Source: an uncultured Alphaproteobacteria bacterium
GTDB lineage: Bacteria > Pseudomonadota > Alphaproteobacteria > Paracaedibacterales > CAITNM01
Direction: 5' to 3'
Length of the DNA: 64,000 bases
Assembly (NCBI GenBank): GCA_903893805.1
Contig: CAITNM010000001.1
Coordinates: forward strand, 1 to 64,000
This document shows, piece by piece, positions 1 through 10,073 of this stretch; position 1 is the stretch's first letter, and each line of letters begins with the position of its first letter. Below the pieces are notes generated by a model that worked only from the letters and a program-made list of their open reading frames with translations, did not search any database and was not told the DNA's origin. The translations under genes were made by a program, and so were the position numbers.

Positions 1-157
1 TACATACCCTTCAGTTAGTAGAATACCACTGAATAATAAAACCACCAAAAATTATTATTATTTACCAAATAACTTTAGATAAATTTTAGATAGTTGATGT
101 TATGTATTGGATTAGCGCCTTTTCAAGGGCTCTGGATGACGCTGATTTTTTCTTCAA

Positions 158-448
158 TCAATCACCAACTATAATTGTTGGCATTCCAAGCATAATTTTT
201 CCACCATGACCACATGGATCAGTCATACGGGCCATAGGTTTTCCGTGTGCCATAACTGTGGCACTTGCTGCAGCAACTTTATCAGGAGGACCAACACAAA
301 CAGAAGTATCACCAATATTTACAGCAGGCGGACCTCCTACCAATACGGTAGCGGCTGTGCCGATAGCTGGGCCACCTACGTGAGGAACAATAGCCGTTAC
401 ACTTGGACAGACATGTAAAGAGCCCATAAATGCCGCTGGTTTTCCCAT
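158..448 (-). CDS. PAAR-domain protein (VgrG spike tip-like)
   Basis: This 96-residue protein is built almost entirely of the Gly/Pro-rich PAAR fold: an N-terminal MGKPAAFMG, a central VGGPPAVNIGD and a C-terminal DPCGHGG, with His/Cys residues placed as in the zinc-binding tip. PAAR proteins cap the VgrG spike of type VI secretion or related contractile injection systems. It is a bare PAAR domain with no effector extension. No other injection-system gene is visible in the window, so it is an orphan here. The start lies 10 nt downstream of the rmuC stop on the same strand, suggesting co-transcription. Family assignment is firm; partner apparatus is unknown. Confidence 0.85.
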   Translation of the reverse strand: MGKPAAFMGSLHVCPSVTAIVPHVGGPAIGTAATVLVGGPPAVNIGDTSVCVGPPDKVAAASATVMAHGKPMARMTDPCGHGGKIMLGMPTIIVGD

Positions 449-458
449 AATTTCCTCT

Positions 459-1691
459 TTATATAGATTTTAGTGACCTTAGTGGAATTTCAATTTCGCT
501 TGGCTCATCAAGAGTGTGAGGGTTAGGATCAAGTTCTTGAAAGCGCCTAGCACTTACAAGAACTCGTTGTTCAAATGATCCAACAGTACTGTTATACGCT
601 TCAACTGCCGTTTCAAGTCCCTTACCCATGCGCCCCATATGGCCTGACATATCGCCCAATCGTTTATATAATTCTTGTCCTAAAACAGAAATAGCCTTGG
701 CATTTTCTGCAATATTTTCCTGACGCCATCCATAAGCTACAGCTCTTAGTAATGCTATTAATGTTGTAGGCGTGGCCATCAGAACTTTTTCATTAACACC
801 CGCTTCAATTAACCCAGGGTCAGCCTGTAGTGCCGCACTAAACATTGCTTCATTGGGAATGAATAACACCACAAATTCTGGGCTGTTTTCAAATTGTTCA
901 AAGTAGCTTTTTTGTGAAAGTTGGCGAATGTGTGTGCGCACATGGCGTGCGTGGTCTTGCAACTTTTGCGCTTTTTGGTCGTCATCTTGTGCTTCTAAAT
1001 AATCAAGATAAGCAGCCAAAGGAGTTTTGGCATCAATCACAATGGTTTTGCCTGCTGGCAAACGGACTACCATATCAGGCCGCAGCTTGCCATCGAGAGT
1101 AGAAACTTGTTCTTGAAAATCAACATGTTCAACCATTCCGGCCATTTCAATCACGCGCTTAAGCTGCATTTCTCCCCACTGCCCCCGGGCATGCGGCGTT
1201 CGCAGGGCTTTAACCAGGGTTGCAGTTTCTTGCCGTAAATCTTTTTGCCCTATAACCATGTCAGTAAGTTGACGCTTCAAATCAGCAAATGCTTCAATAC
1301 GATGTTTTTCAACCGTTTGAACCTGGGTATTTACTTGCTCTAAAGATTTTGAAATGGGTTCAAGTAAGTGCTTAAATTGTTCTTGGCGTTGCTCGAATGT
1401 CAGATTTGCTTTTTCTAAAACGCCGTCAAATTGTGCTTTAGCCAATCCTAAAAACTGGTTTGATTGATTAATTAAAGCTTGCTGAGTAAGGCGTTCAATT
1501 TGTTGCTGCCACATTTGTTGAACTTGTTGGCCAGTTTGAGTTTGACTACGTAGTTGAATGTTTTCAATAAGTAGCGATTGTTTTTGATTAAATAGGCGAA
1601 TACAGAATAGCCCAAAAAAGGCAGCAATAAGGGCCAATGCCCAAAACATCATATCAATACTCAACACCCAAGACATTATATCAGCATTCAT
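459..1691 (-). CDS. rmuC: DNA recombination protein RmuC
   Basis: The 410-residue protein starts with a membrane segment (about residues 10-32), followed by a long Gln/Glu-rich coiled coil (about 35-150) and the conserved RmuC nuclease-like core, with [42 protein letters not shown] and [16 protein letters not shown] all present. RmuC limits inversions at short repeats and is thought to be a restriction-endonuclease-fold DNA nuclease held at the inner membrane. Length and domain order match the family. It sits between the PAAR gene and a short-chain dehydrogenase on the same strand. Confidence 0.95.
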   Translation of the reverse strand: MNADIMSWVLSIDMMFWALALIAAFFGLFCIRLFNQKQSLLIENIQLRSQTQTGQQVQQMWQQQIERLTQQALINQSNQFLGLAKAQFDGVLEKANLTFEQRQEQFKHLLEPISKSLEQVNTQVQTVEKHRIEAFADLKRQLTDMVIGQKDLRQETATLVKALRTPHARGQWGEMQLKRVIEMAGMVEHVDFQEQVSTLDGKLRPDMVVRLPAGKTIVIDAKTPLAAYLDYLEAQDDDQKAQKLQDHARHVRTHIRQLSQKSYFEQFENSPEFVVLFIPNEAMFSAALQADPGLIEAGVNEKVLMATPTTLIALLRAVAYGWRQENIAENAKAISVLGQELYKRLGDMSGHMGRMGKGLETAVEAYNSTVGSFEQRVLVSARRFQELDPNPHTLDEPSEIEIPLRSLKSI

Positions 1692-1705
1692 GGTCTTTTA
1701 CTTTC

Positions 1706-2485
1706 TTATTGCGCTGTCCAACCACCATCCATGGTTAAAGATGCGCCATTAATTTGTGCCGCCCCAGGGTTACATAAAAACAAAACAAATTCACCAATTT
1801 CTTCTGCAGTTGCGAAACTTCCGCTGGGTTGTTTTTCTAACAATAAGTTAGACCGTGCAAGGTCCACACTAATATTCTGATCAGCTGCCAGCTTCTCAAT
1901 TTGCGCTTCAACCAGTGGCGTTAATACCCACCCTGGGCAAATAGCATTACAAGTTATACCTTGCTTTGCATTCTCTAAAGCAGCAACTTTTGTAAGCCCA
2001 ACTATACCATGTTTACTAGCAACATATGCTGATTTATTTGCCGATGCTACTATTCCATGACACGAAGAAATATTGATAATTCTTCCCCACTTTTGTTCCT
2101 GCATAAAAGGCAAAAAATGCTGCATAAAATGAAATGCTGACGATAAATTTACAGCCAAAATCTGATCCCATTTTTGCACCGGAAATTCTTGAATAGGCGC
2201 TACATACTGTATACCTGCGTTGTTAACCAAAATATCAATGCTGATGTTAGCAGCGCTTAAGTCATTACAAAATTGTTCAATAGACTGAGGATTGCCTATA
2301 TCAACACAGTAGTATCCCAAAACTTTACCCAGCGCAGTTAGATCTTTCACTAAAGGTGCAACTTGAGCATGGGATTCTACACCATGGAGCACCACTTGAT
2401 AACCATTTTTCAAAAGCACTTTAGCGATACCGTACCCTATACCACTTGATGAACCCGTGACTAACGCAGTCCTTACAACTTTCAT
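1706..2485 (-). CDS. bdhA: 3-hydroxybutyrate dehydrogenase (short-chain dehydrogenase)
   Basis: This classical SDR of about 259 residues has the NAD-binding TGSSSGIG motif near its N-terminus, the NNAG motif, a catalytic Ser (NISSCHG) and the YVASK Tyr-Lys pair. The segment ICPGWVLTPLVE is typical of D-3-hydroxybutyrate dehydrogenases, which interconvert 3-hydroxybutyrate and acetoacetate in PHB and ketone-body metabolism. I place the start at 2485 because AGGGGAG lies just upstream and the protein then begins MKVVRTALVTG, as in homologues; an in-frame ATG at 2539 would add 18 unrelated residues. It is divergent from the MFS gene at 2560. The SDR family is certain, the substrate probable. Confidence 0.85.
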   Translation of the reverse strand: MKVVRTALVTGSSSGIGYGIAKVLLKNGYQVVLHGVESHAQVAPLVKDLTALGKVLGYYCVDIGNPQSIEQFCNDLSAANISIDILVNNAGIQYVAPIQEFPVQKWDQILAVNLSSAFHFMQHFLPFMQEQKWGRIINISSCHGIVASANKSAYVASKHGIVGLTKVAALENAKQGITCNAICPGWVLTPLVEAQIEKLAADQNISVDLARSNLLLEKQPSGSFATAEEIGEFVLFLCNPGAAQINGASLTMDGGWTAQ

Positions 2486-2559
2486 TGCGCTCCCCTTACA
2501 AATTTGATATGTTGACAGGTCGTTAGTCCATTTGGCCATATCCCCCTTTTATTAGCAAT

Positions 2560-3771
2560 ATGATGAAAAATTTCAAGAACAGGATTCCTGCGTCTATTTG
2601 GGCTATTGGCTTTGCCAGCATGCTTCTTAATATGTCTGCCGTAATGATTTTTGGCATCGCTGCTTTGTATGTGAAGCAAGTATTAGGCGTTGCGACCGGA
2701 ATTGTATTATTGCTTGAAGGATTCTTTGAAGCCATGGCTTATGTAATGAAGCTTTTTTCAGGGGTTATTAGTGATTATTTACGTAAACGTAAATTAGTGA
2801 TGGTATGGGGATTTGCGCTAACTGTGGTAGCAAGACTAATTTTTGCCTTATCCTCAAGCTTTACCGCCTTACTATCTGCACGAATACTTGATCGTTTAGG
2901 AAATGGAATACAATCAACACCAAGAGACGCCCTAGTAGGCGACCTCGCTCCTGAAAATACTAAAGGTGCCTGTTTTGGCCTTAGACAAAGCTTAGCGGTC
3001 GCTGGATCATTCATTGGTGGCTTTGTTGGCATTTGGTGCATGATAACCACCAACCAAAATTTTCAAATAGTCTTTGCTGTAGCCAGTGTTCCAGCTTTTC
3101 TTGGGCTTTTGCTTGTTATGTTTTTTGTAAAAGATTCTCATGAAAATGAAGTCAGTGCTGATAAAAAACCAATTCGTCACCCTATCCATTTAAGTGACCT
3201 GAAACGACTAGGGAAACCTTATTGGATTTTAATGGCCATAGCACTTGTTTTCATGAGTGCCCGCGTTGGCGAATCAGTTTTAGTATTGCATGCTACGGGT
3301 AGCTTTAATCTGGATCAAAGCTTTTCTCATGCAATTTTAATTTTATATAATGTTATGAATTCTTTGTGTTCTTATCCTGTTGGGTATTTGTCTGATCGAT
3401 TTGGTCGCTATGGCTTTTTGGGATTAAGCTTTTTTATTTTAATACTAGCAGATGCTTTTTTAGGTTTTGCAACGAACCTAACAACCATGATGATTGGTGT
3501 TGGACTATGGGGTATTCAAATTGGCATGAGCCAAAGCATGTTTTTAAGCCTTATAGCAGACCATGTGCCTGAAGATTTGCGTGGAACTGGAATTGGATTT
3601 TTCTATCTTATAAGTGCTGCTGCACTTTTGTTAGCTGGCGGTATTGGTGGAATTGCCGAACACATGTATGACCAGTTCGCCACTTTTATCACTAGCGGTG
3701 CCATTAGTTTGGCAGCTCTACTGATGCTTGCGGTTTTTCACAAAACTTTACAGAATAAACCCAGCCGCTAA
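2560..3771 (+). CDS. MFS transporter
   Basis: The 403-residue protein has about 12 hydrophobic segments and MFS signature loops: SDYLRKRK after TM2 and RLGNGIQSTPRDAL in TM4/loop 4, the latter characteristic of a widespread prokaryotic MFS subfamily with unassigned substrate. A second MFS half follows with SDRFGRYG in the equivalent loop. It acts in the inner membrane as a proton-coupled or exchange carrier; the substrate cannot be inferred. It starts divergently from the 3-hydroxybutyrate dehydrogenase gene and is followed 29 nt later by addB on the same strand. Confidence 0.9.
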   Translation: MMKNFKNRIPASIWAIGFASMLLNMSAVMIFGIAALYVKQVLGVATGIVLLLEGFFEAMAYVMKLFSGVISDYLRKRKLVMVWGFALTVVARLIFALSSSFTALLSARILDRLGNGIQSTPRDALVGDLAPENTKGACFGLRQSLAVAGSFIGGFVGIWCMITTNQNFQIVFAVASVPAFLGLLLVMFFVKDSHENEVSADKKPIRHPIHLSDLKRLGKPYWILMAIALVFMSARVGESVLVLHATGSFNLDQSFSHAILILYNVMNSLCSYPVGYLSDRFGRYGFLGLSFFILILADAFLGFATNLTTMMIGVGLWGIQIGMSQSMFLSLIADHVPEDLRGTGIGFFYLISAAALLLAGGIGGIAEHMYDQFATFITSGAISLAALLMLAVFHKTLQNKPSR

Positions 3772-3800
3772 CGCAACGTCTATTAAGAAATCGCCAACTC

Positions 3801-5576
3801 ATGAATGATTTTCTAACTTGTGTAAAATTAACACGATCTGAATTCCCAAACATGCGATTTGCTGATTTTTGCAACCTTTGGCAAATTTCAGACGAAATAA
3901 AAACTTTGAATGCAACGTCCATTGCCCTTGCCCAGCTAGAACAACAAGGTCAGCATAATCTTTTGAAGATAATTCAAAAAATTCATGAAATACACATTCC
4001 ATTTCAGCGCACTTCATCTGCATCTAGCTCTCAGCAACTTCAGTTTTCGTCCCTATTCTCACTTAGCAAACAAGCGTTAGAATTTTTTAACCAAGGCTTT
4101 GTGCTCGTTTGCGATGATGTAAGTTTATGGGAACAAATAACTCAAACTGTTTCCAATAATCAAACCAACACGGCATTAGATTGGATTCAAAAACTATACA
4201 CATATGCAACGCAAAAAACTTTGGTGAATGCACTTGAAATGCTTAGGCACCCCCTACTTGAAAAAGTGGATACAGATTTTCATAAAATTGTCATGGATTG
4301 GGAATACACGCTTCGGAAAAATCAACAGCAAACCTTAGACACTGATTGGCCAAATCACTCTTTATGTCAGCATCTTTTAAGTATTGCTTGCGAAAAAAAC
4401 TTTTCAGATGTTTTTAAGGAAATTTTTCAAAAATTACCACTCACAATTCAACAGCAATTGCTGCCATTAACCAATTATGTACCGCTTTTAAACGATACTA
4501 TTCATTGCTTGGAATGGTTTAAGGGAGCTGTAAATTTAGGAACATACACCCCACAAATTGTCTTAGGGCTCCATGCGGCATTAAAATTCAGACCTGAACA
4601 AGTTGTATTTTGTTTGAAACACAATCAAATTCGACCATTGCAAAGTCATTTGCTATTTAAAAATCCTCGAGGAGAAAATTTGGCTGAGCTTCTTTTTCAG
4701 TGGTCAGCAAAAAATCCTCTTCGTATTTTAGGTCATTCATCAAGCGCAACATTTGAGCATCCTTTAGTACAAGCCAATAAACTTGAACAATACCAAGTAA
4801 AAAGACTTTCCATGATTGAAGAAAAACCCATTGCTAATCCTGTTATCGGTAGCCGTCCAACCACCATTAGCGCAACCGGGTTTAACCAACTTATGCAAGA
4901 TCCATATGGGTTTTATGCACGTTACATTTTAAAATTAAAAAACCTTGAGAGAAGCTGCGAACAAAATTTTTCAAGAGAATTTGGGCTAACAGCTCACAAA
5001 ATTATAGAGCTGTACTTAAAACAAGGATTAGGAGCTGCATCAAAGTACCTGTACACATTAAAGTTAGGTAGTAATCCTATTTTGTGGAAAGGTAAACTTC
5101 TGCGTATTCTTGACTGGGCTCACGTTCAAATGAACGATTTACGCCCCATCAAGGTTCAAAGTGAACAAGATTTATCTGCTGAATTAACGCCTATTGGCCC
5201 GATCAAATTAAAAGCCAGAATTGACGCTTGTATTTTTACTCCTCAGGGCAATTTGGTTGTAAACTTCAAAACAGGAATGCCTCCCAGCAAAGCAGAGGTG
5301 ACAAGCGGATACACACCTCAATTGGCCATTGAAATGTTTTTAACCAATAAAACCTATCCTCATACATCAACTCAAGCAGAATTTTGGCAACTTAAAGGAA
5401 CTCAACCTGCTGGAATTGTTTCGTCAAGTATTGCCATTCCAATTGATACACTACAAGCTGAACTTGAGAAAATTACTCTTCATTATCTGACGAAAAATAC
5501 CTCATTTTTAACTTGCCCGTGGCCATCAAAAACGCCAAAGTATAGCGACTATAAAAATTTGGAACGTTTGATCTAA
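3801..5576 (+). CDS. addB: AddB-like double-strand break repair subunit, short, altered nuclease motif
   Basis: The C-terminal third matches the PD-(D/E)XK nuclease domain of alphaproteobacterial AddB: ISATGFNQLMQDPYGFYARY, then GLTAHKIIELYL, KARID (Asp475) and NFKTGMPPSKAEV (residues 488-500) followed by GYTPQLAIE. AddB works with AddA to process double-strand ends for RecA. Two oddities stand out. The protein has 591 residues against roughly 1000 usual in alphaproteobacteria, so much of the N-terminal helicase-like part is missing or eroded. The usual D-Y-K-T-G metal site reads N-F-K-T-G (Asn488). The stop overlaps the next start (TAATG at 5574-5578), and addA follows after one MFS gene. 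Nuclease activity is doubtful. Confidence 0.8.
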   Translation: MNDFLTCVKLTRSEFPNMRFADFCNLWQISDEIKTLNATSIALAQLEQQGQHNLLKIIQKIHEIHIPFQRTSSASSSQQLQFSSLFSLSKQALEFFNQGFVLVCDDVSLWEQITQTVSNNQTNTALDWIQKLYTYATQKTLVNALEMLRHPLLEKVDTDFHKIVMDWEYTLRKNQQQTLDTDWPNHSLCQHLLSIACEKNFSDVFKEIFQKLPLTIQQQLLPLTNYVPLLNDTIHCLEWFKGAVNLGTYTPQIVLGLHAALKFRPEQVVFCLKHNQIRPLQSHLLFKNPRGENLAELLFQWSAKNPLRILGHSSSATFEHPLVQANKLEQYQVKRLSMIEEKPIANPVIGSRPTTISATGFNQLMQDPYGFYARYILKLKNLERSCEQNFSREFGLTAHKIIELYLKQGLGAASKYLYTLKLGSNPILWKGKLLRILDWAHVQMNDLRPIKVQSEQDLSAELTPIGPIKLKARIDACIFTPQGNLVVNFKTGMPPSKAEVTSGYTPQLAIEMFLTNKTYPHTSTQAEFWQLKGTQPAGIVSSSIAIPIDTLQAELEKITLHYLTKNTSFLTCPWPSKTPKYSDYKNLERLI

Positions 5577-6838
5577 TGAACGAAGAAAGAACAGCTGTGC
5601 ACGCCTATCTAGCTTGGGGGGGAGTTGCATTATTTTTCCTGTATCAATATATCCTTCGCATTGCTCCTGGCCTTGTAGAGCCTGAACTTCGCAGCGCATT
5701 TTTTATGACTGCCAATGAGTTTTCAACGTTGGGCTCATTCTTCATGTTTATCTACGCATTAGTACAAATTCCCTGTGGTGTACTGATTGACAGGCTTGGC
5801 GTGAAACGAGTTGTTTTATCTAGCATTTTATTGTGCTTGGTTGGCAACGGACTATTAATTACAGGAAATACTCTTTGGGAAGCACAAATTAGCCGCATAT
5901 TTATGGGGCTGGGATCCGCATGCGGGTACATAGGTTGCATGAAAGTTGCTGCAGACAGTTTTTCAAGTTCAAACCGAGGATTTTTTATGGGAGCTGCTTT
6001 GACGCTTGGTCTGTTTGGGCCACTATTAGCTGCAAAACCCTTAATAAGCTTAATTGAAACAACAAATTGGCAATATGCTTTCACGGTATTGTCGGTAATT
6101 GGAGTAATATTATGGTTTTCCCTTGTGCTAGTTATGCCGAAGGAAGCTATTAATCGACATGCTACACTTAAATGGTCTGATATTAGAGTAAGTATTATTC
6201 ACGTGTTTAAAACACGACCTGTACTTGCATACGCCATTATGACAACATGTTTTTACTCTCCTTTGGCTGTCATTGCAGACCTTTGGGGCGTGTCGTTCTT
6301 AATGAATCATTTCCATCTTCCGCGTGTTAATGCAGCAAATGTTACAATGCAAATTTATGTTGGAGCTGCCATTAGCAGTCTGCTCATCCCTTGGCTATGC
6401 GAACGATACAAAGAATACAATCGAGGCATTGTCTATAGCTGGATTGGGATAATTATTTGCCTAGTCACTTTGTTGTATAGTGATTTATCAGCGTATGCAC
6501 TTATTGCTATACTAATTACCTTAGGAATTTTCAGTAGTTCTGAAATTTTATGTTTTGGAGCTGCCTCTCACTACACAACCCCAGAAACATCTGGAACAAC
6601 ACTTGGAGTAATTATTACTTTTAGCGTTCTTGGAAGTGCTTGTGTAATGCAATCGGTTGGTTTCTTGCTTGATTTTAAGTGGAATGGGGCAATGGATAAC
6701 GAGGGAATAAGAGTATATTCAAGCTCTGAATATGTCTTTGCGCTCAGTTCAATTCTTGTCTTTGTAAGCGTTTTAGGTCTAGTGGCCTTTTTCCTTTACA
6801 GGCGAGGCAGACAGCTAAGACAGAATGAATTGGCCTAA
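5576..6838 (+). CDS. MFS transporter between addB and addA
   Basis: A 420-residue, 12-helix MFS protein. The opening segment FFLYQYILRIAPG and the loop DRLGVKRV are typical of a group of MFS carriers common in Legionella, Coxiella and other intracellular bacteria; substrates in that group are diverse and mostly unassigned. Its ATG overlaps the addB stop by one base, so translation is probably coupled to addB, and addA begins 31 nt downstream. A nutrient carrier inside an add operon is unusual and suggests a rearranged operon rather than a functional link. Confidence 0.88.
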   Translation: MNEERTAVHAYLAWGGVALFFLYQYILRIAPGLVEPELRSAFFMTANEFSTLGSFFMFIYALVQIPCGVLIDRLGVKRVVLSSILLCLVGNGLLITGNTLWEAQISRIFMGLGSACGYIGCMKVAADSFSSSNRGFFMGAALTLGLFGPLLAAKPLISLIETTNWQYAFTVLSVIGVILWFSLVLVMPKEAINRHATLKWSDIRVSIIHVFKTRPVLAYAIMTTCFYSPLAVIADLWGVSFLMNHFHLPRVNAANVTMQIYVGAAISSLLIPWLCERYKEYNRGIVYSWIGIIICLVTLLYSDLSAYALIAILITLGIFSSSEILCFGAASHYTTPETSGTTLGVIITFSVLGSACVMQSVGFLLDFKWNGAMDNEGIRVYSSSEYVFALSSILVFVSVLGLVAFFLYRRGRQLRQNELA

Positions 6839-6869
6839 GCTTGTTCCTTTGTTCACTTAGTGTTGTGCA

Positions 6870-9323
6870 ATGAATGAAACATCCGTATCAACGATCAATC
6901 TACAGCAAAAAGCTAGTAACCCTAGTTCTAGCTGTTGGGTTAACGCGTCTGCAGGATCGGGTAAAACTAAGGTTCTAATTGATAGAATCATTCGGTTATT
7001 ACTGCATTGCGCAAACCCTGATCGAATTCTTTGCTTAACTTTTTCAAGAGCAGCAGCCAATGAAATGCAACAGCGACTCTTACAGCGAATAAAATTATTT
7101 ACAAAAGCGTCAGAATCAGAACTTATTGACCAACTATCAAACTTGGGAGAACCTCCTACTCCTACAAACATTACGCAAGCCAAAAACCTATATTCAATTG
7201 TGCAAGATCAACCAATTTCCATTCAAACTGTGCACAGCTTTTGCCAAAGTTTACTGCAACGACAATTGGGAGGAAATGTCCTGCAACCCTCACCCCGAGT
7301 CATGGAAAATTTTGAAGAACGTACATATTTAAATCAGGCGTTTGAAAAATTGATTGAAGATCCAAGTGCTACAGTTTTCTTGGAAGAGTTTTTCATTTTT
7401 CATGGTGACAATGTTCTTTTTGAATATTTAAGTAGCACAACACGAAATGTTCACAAGTTAGGCCTAGAAGATGCAAAAAATCGGTTGTATGAATTATTCG
7501 ATATTAGTGGTGCACCACAATTCCCTCAACCACCTTTAGAAATCCACCCCTATCTTAGTGGACTTTTAAACGTTGCCATTCCAAATGATATCGTTTCCAA
7601 GGACCATAACTTTGCTCAATGTTTTCTTACACAAAAAGGTACCGTTCGAGCTAAAATTTTGCCTGCAAGCATTCAAAAACAGTATCCTGATGCCGAAGCG
7701 ATTTTAAAAATTTACGCGGAAGAACTAGCTCATTATTTTTCTAAAAAAATTCGTTTTGATCAGGTTCAAAAATCATTACAATTTTGGCAACTTCAGCAAA
7801 TTTTTCAAAAGCATTACAGACAATTGAAGGAAATTCATAACCTGTGGGATTTCCATGACTTAATTGAAAAAACTCTACAAACTTTAAAGCTTGATTCCTT
7901 TGACCAAATCCTTTTTGATTTAAATTATCGCATTGATCATATTCTAGTTGATGAAGCCCAGGATACTAGCATTGATCAATGGCACGTTATTGAACACCTT
8001 GTGCAAGGCTTGTTTGATCAGCACTCAACCAACAGAAGTATTTTCGTTGTTGGTGACGAAAAACAATCAATATATAGCTTTCAGGGAGCAGACATTCGCA
8101 TGTATCAGGACATGCAAAAACACTTTTCCACTCTCTGCCAACCATGGGAAAATGTAGCCCTTTCCACCAGTTTTCGCAGTGGGAAAGCAATTTTAAAGTT
8201 GGTGGATTTGGTCTTCAAACAAAATCCTAAAGGGCTTGGAGAAAATATTTCAGACCACACCCCCTATCATGCGTTTAATGGATGTATTGAAGTTTTACCA
8301 TTTGTTGAAGCTGAAGTAGTTATCATGAAGCCATGGCCAATTTTTGAAACTTATCCTGAAGCACATGAACCTGAACAGCTACTGGCAGATCAAATCTTAA
8401 ATCACATTGAGAAATCCGTTGTTGGCAACATGTTTTTAATCTCTGAAAATCGCATAGCCACGTGGAGTGATGTACTAATTCTGATGCGAAAACGAGGAAA
8501 GCAAATGCAAGAATTAACTGCAGCTTGCCAAATACGACACATCCCCTACTCCGCTTTTGATCCTAAAAATCTTATGGAATGCCTTATTGTTCGCGATATA
8601 TTAGGTGCTGTCGAATTTATGCTTATGCCCCTGAATGACTTAAATCTAGCAGCATTGCTAAAAACTCCATGGATGCAACAGATTGGTAAAATTGATGAGG
8701 GTAACTTGTTCAACCTATGCCATAGTCGCAAGGGTCATTTATGGGATGAAGTCCAAACACATTATGCTACTCATGCAGCAGTTCTGAACCAGTTATTGCA
8801 GTCTGCCCCATCAACCGCCTATGGGTATTTTCAGTGTGCACATGATGCAATGAATGTTGAGTGCGAACTACTGCACAGCTTTATAGATGATGTCTTCAAA
8901 CGTTTTAACCTGTTGAAATTAAACATTCGTGAACTGGTGGAGCATCTGCATCGATACCCTCCAATATTCACGCAAACCTGTCATCAAGAAGGACTCAAAC
9001 TTTCAACCGTACACGGCGCCAAAGGCATGGAATCTCCTATTGTTATTATTCTTGATAATGGTGATGAACCAAATATAAAGCAAGATATCGTATTATACGA
9101 TCCAGTTGCTCAGTTTTGGTTTTTGAAACCAACCATGGCAGCAGATACAATCTTAACCTCAGCATTGAAGGATCACCACCAACAAGCCTTGGAACTTGAG
9201 CACAACAGGCTTTTCTATGTGGCTTTAACTCGCACAAAAGAGCACTTAATTCTTGCTGGCTTATCTCATGATCCCAGCCCTAATTCTTGGTATTGGCGTG
9301 TTTCTGATGAGATGGAACAGTAG
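6870..9323 (+). CDS. addA: AddA helicase subunit lacking the C-terminal nuclease domain
   Basis: A UvrD/AddA superfamily 1 helicase of 817 residues with all motifs: Walker A ASAGSGKT (26-33), LTFSRAAANEM (Ia), TVHSFCQSLL, Walker B ILVDEAQDT, VGDEKQSIYSFQGAD (III), TSFRSGKAIL (IV), LSTVHGAKGMESPIVI (V) and FYVALTRTKEHLILAG (VI). AddA usually continues for some 250-350 residues into a RecB-type nuclease domain; here the ORF stops 22 residues after motif VI, and I see no continuation in the roughly 80 nt before the next, convergent gene. With AddB also altered, this add system may unwind without cutting, or may rely on another nuclease. Confidence 0.88.
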   Translation: MNETSVSTINLQQKASNPSSSCWVNASAGSGKTKVLIDRIIRLLLHCANPDRILCLTFSRAAANEMQQRLLQRIKLFTKASESELIDQLSNLGEPPTPTNITQAKNLYSIVQDQPISIQTVHSFCQSLLQRQLGGNVLQPSPRVMENFEERTYLNQAFEKLIEDPSATVFLEEFFIFHGDNVLFEYLSSTTRNVHKLGLEDAKNRLYELFDISGAPQFPQPPLEIHPYLSGLLNVAIPNDIVSKDHNFAQCFLTQKGTVRAKILPASIQKQYPDAEAILKIYAEELAHYFSKKIRFDQVQKSLQFWQLQQIFQKHYRQLKEIHNLWDFHDLIEKTLQTLKLDSFDQILFDLNYRIDHILVDEAQDTSIDQWHVIEHLVQGLFDQHSTNRSIFVVGDEKQSIYSFQGADIRMYQDMQKHFSTLCQPWENVALSTSFRSGKAILKLVDLVFKQNPKGLGENISDHTPYHAFNGCIEVLPFVEAEVVIMKPWPIFETYPEAHEPEQLLADQILNHIEKSVVGNMFLISENRIATWSDVLILMRKRGKQMQELTAACQIRHIPYSAFDPKNLMECLIVRDILGAVEFMLMPLNDLNLAALLKTPWMQQIGKIDEGNLFNLCHSRKGHLWDEVQTHYATHAAVLNQLLQSAPSTAYGYFQCAHDAMNVECELLHSFIDDVFKRFNLLKLNIRELVEHLHRYPPIFTQTCHQEGLKLSTVHGAKGMESPIVIILDNGDEPNIKQDIVLYDPVAQFWFLKPTMAADTILTSALKDHHQQALELEHNRLFYVALTRTKEHLILAGLSHDPSPNSWYWRVSDEMEQ

Positions 9324-9401
9324 ATTTATTGCCTTCTAGAAAATAGAATACTTAAACAATGATAATTGTTTTTGCGTGTAAGTTTTTGGAAGACCTAACA
9401 T

Positions 9402-10073
9402 TTAATAATCTATAATTATAGGAACATTATGCTCAAGAGAAAATTGAGCATGTTTGTATAAAGTTAACAAACCCGTACTATCAGTCCAATAAAGTTCTTC
9501 TTCATTTAAGGAGTAATAATTTTCTTCCAATTCAGAAAGAGGTTTATTTACAATTCTCTCTGCGACATTCTCAAGCTCTCTTATAAGACGGTGAGTAGTG
9601 CTTATTATTTTTTTTGTATCGTTTGGAAAATATATTTCAGAAATTCCACTACCTGGTAAATTTACAGGAAACCATGCTTCTACATCTCTAAAAAATAAAA
9701 AATCCTGGTTTTCTTCTTCATTTTTTCTCAGCTCCTGATCTTTAAAAATACTTAAGTCTATCTCAGGAGATAAAACATAAGAGCTTGCTCTATACAAATT
9801 CGAGTATTCATTGAATCGACTAGTGAAATAAGGAACAGAATCATCTTCATTCAGAATAAAGACGGTATCGAGTGATCTTTCTAGAAAGCTCAACCAATTT
9901 TCAGTAATTTTACTAATTTCCATCTCGTCTAAAGGCTTATTTGCATTGTCTTCAGAAATAGGGCTTGCTAGGTGATATTCTTTTTTTTCTTGAGACTTAT
10001 TTTGATGAACTTCTTTTTTCCAAAGCCCTGAAAAATACCTTGTAAATGGCCCTGAATAAATATTTATAGTCAT
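9402..10073 (-). CDS. hypothetical protein, 223 aa
   Basis: I do not recognise this family. The protein is acidic, soluble-looking and rich in Glu, Asn and Ser, with no signal peptide or membrane segment. It has a charged, probably disordered stretch around residues 20-50, followed by mixed helix/strand sequence; the C-terminus is YKHAQFSLEHNVPIIIDY. No clear Shine-Dalgarno sequence precedes the ATG. It is convergent with addA (78 nt apart) and isolated from other genes, in the accessory zone that starts here. It could be a species-specific effector or a lineage-restricted cytosolic protein; nothing in the sequence decides. Confidence 0.6.
   Translation of the reverse strand: MTINIYSGPFTRYFSGLWKKEVHQNKSQEKKEYHLASPISEDNANKPLDEMEISKITENWLSFLERSLDTVFILNEDDSVPYFTSRFNEYSNLYRASSYVLSPEIDLSIFKDQELRKNEEENQDFLFFRDVEAWFPVNLPGSGISEIYFPNDTKKIISTTHRLIRELENVAERIVNKPLSELEENYYSLNEEELYWTDSTGLLTLYKHAQFSLEHNVPIIIDY

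Noticed and set aside
5752..6084. 110-residue minus-strand ORF
   Set aside because: Antisense to the MFS gene between addB and addA, with no start context.
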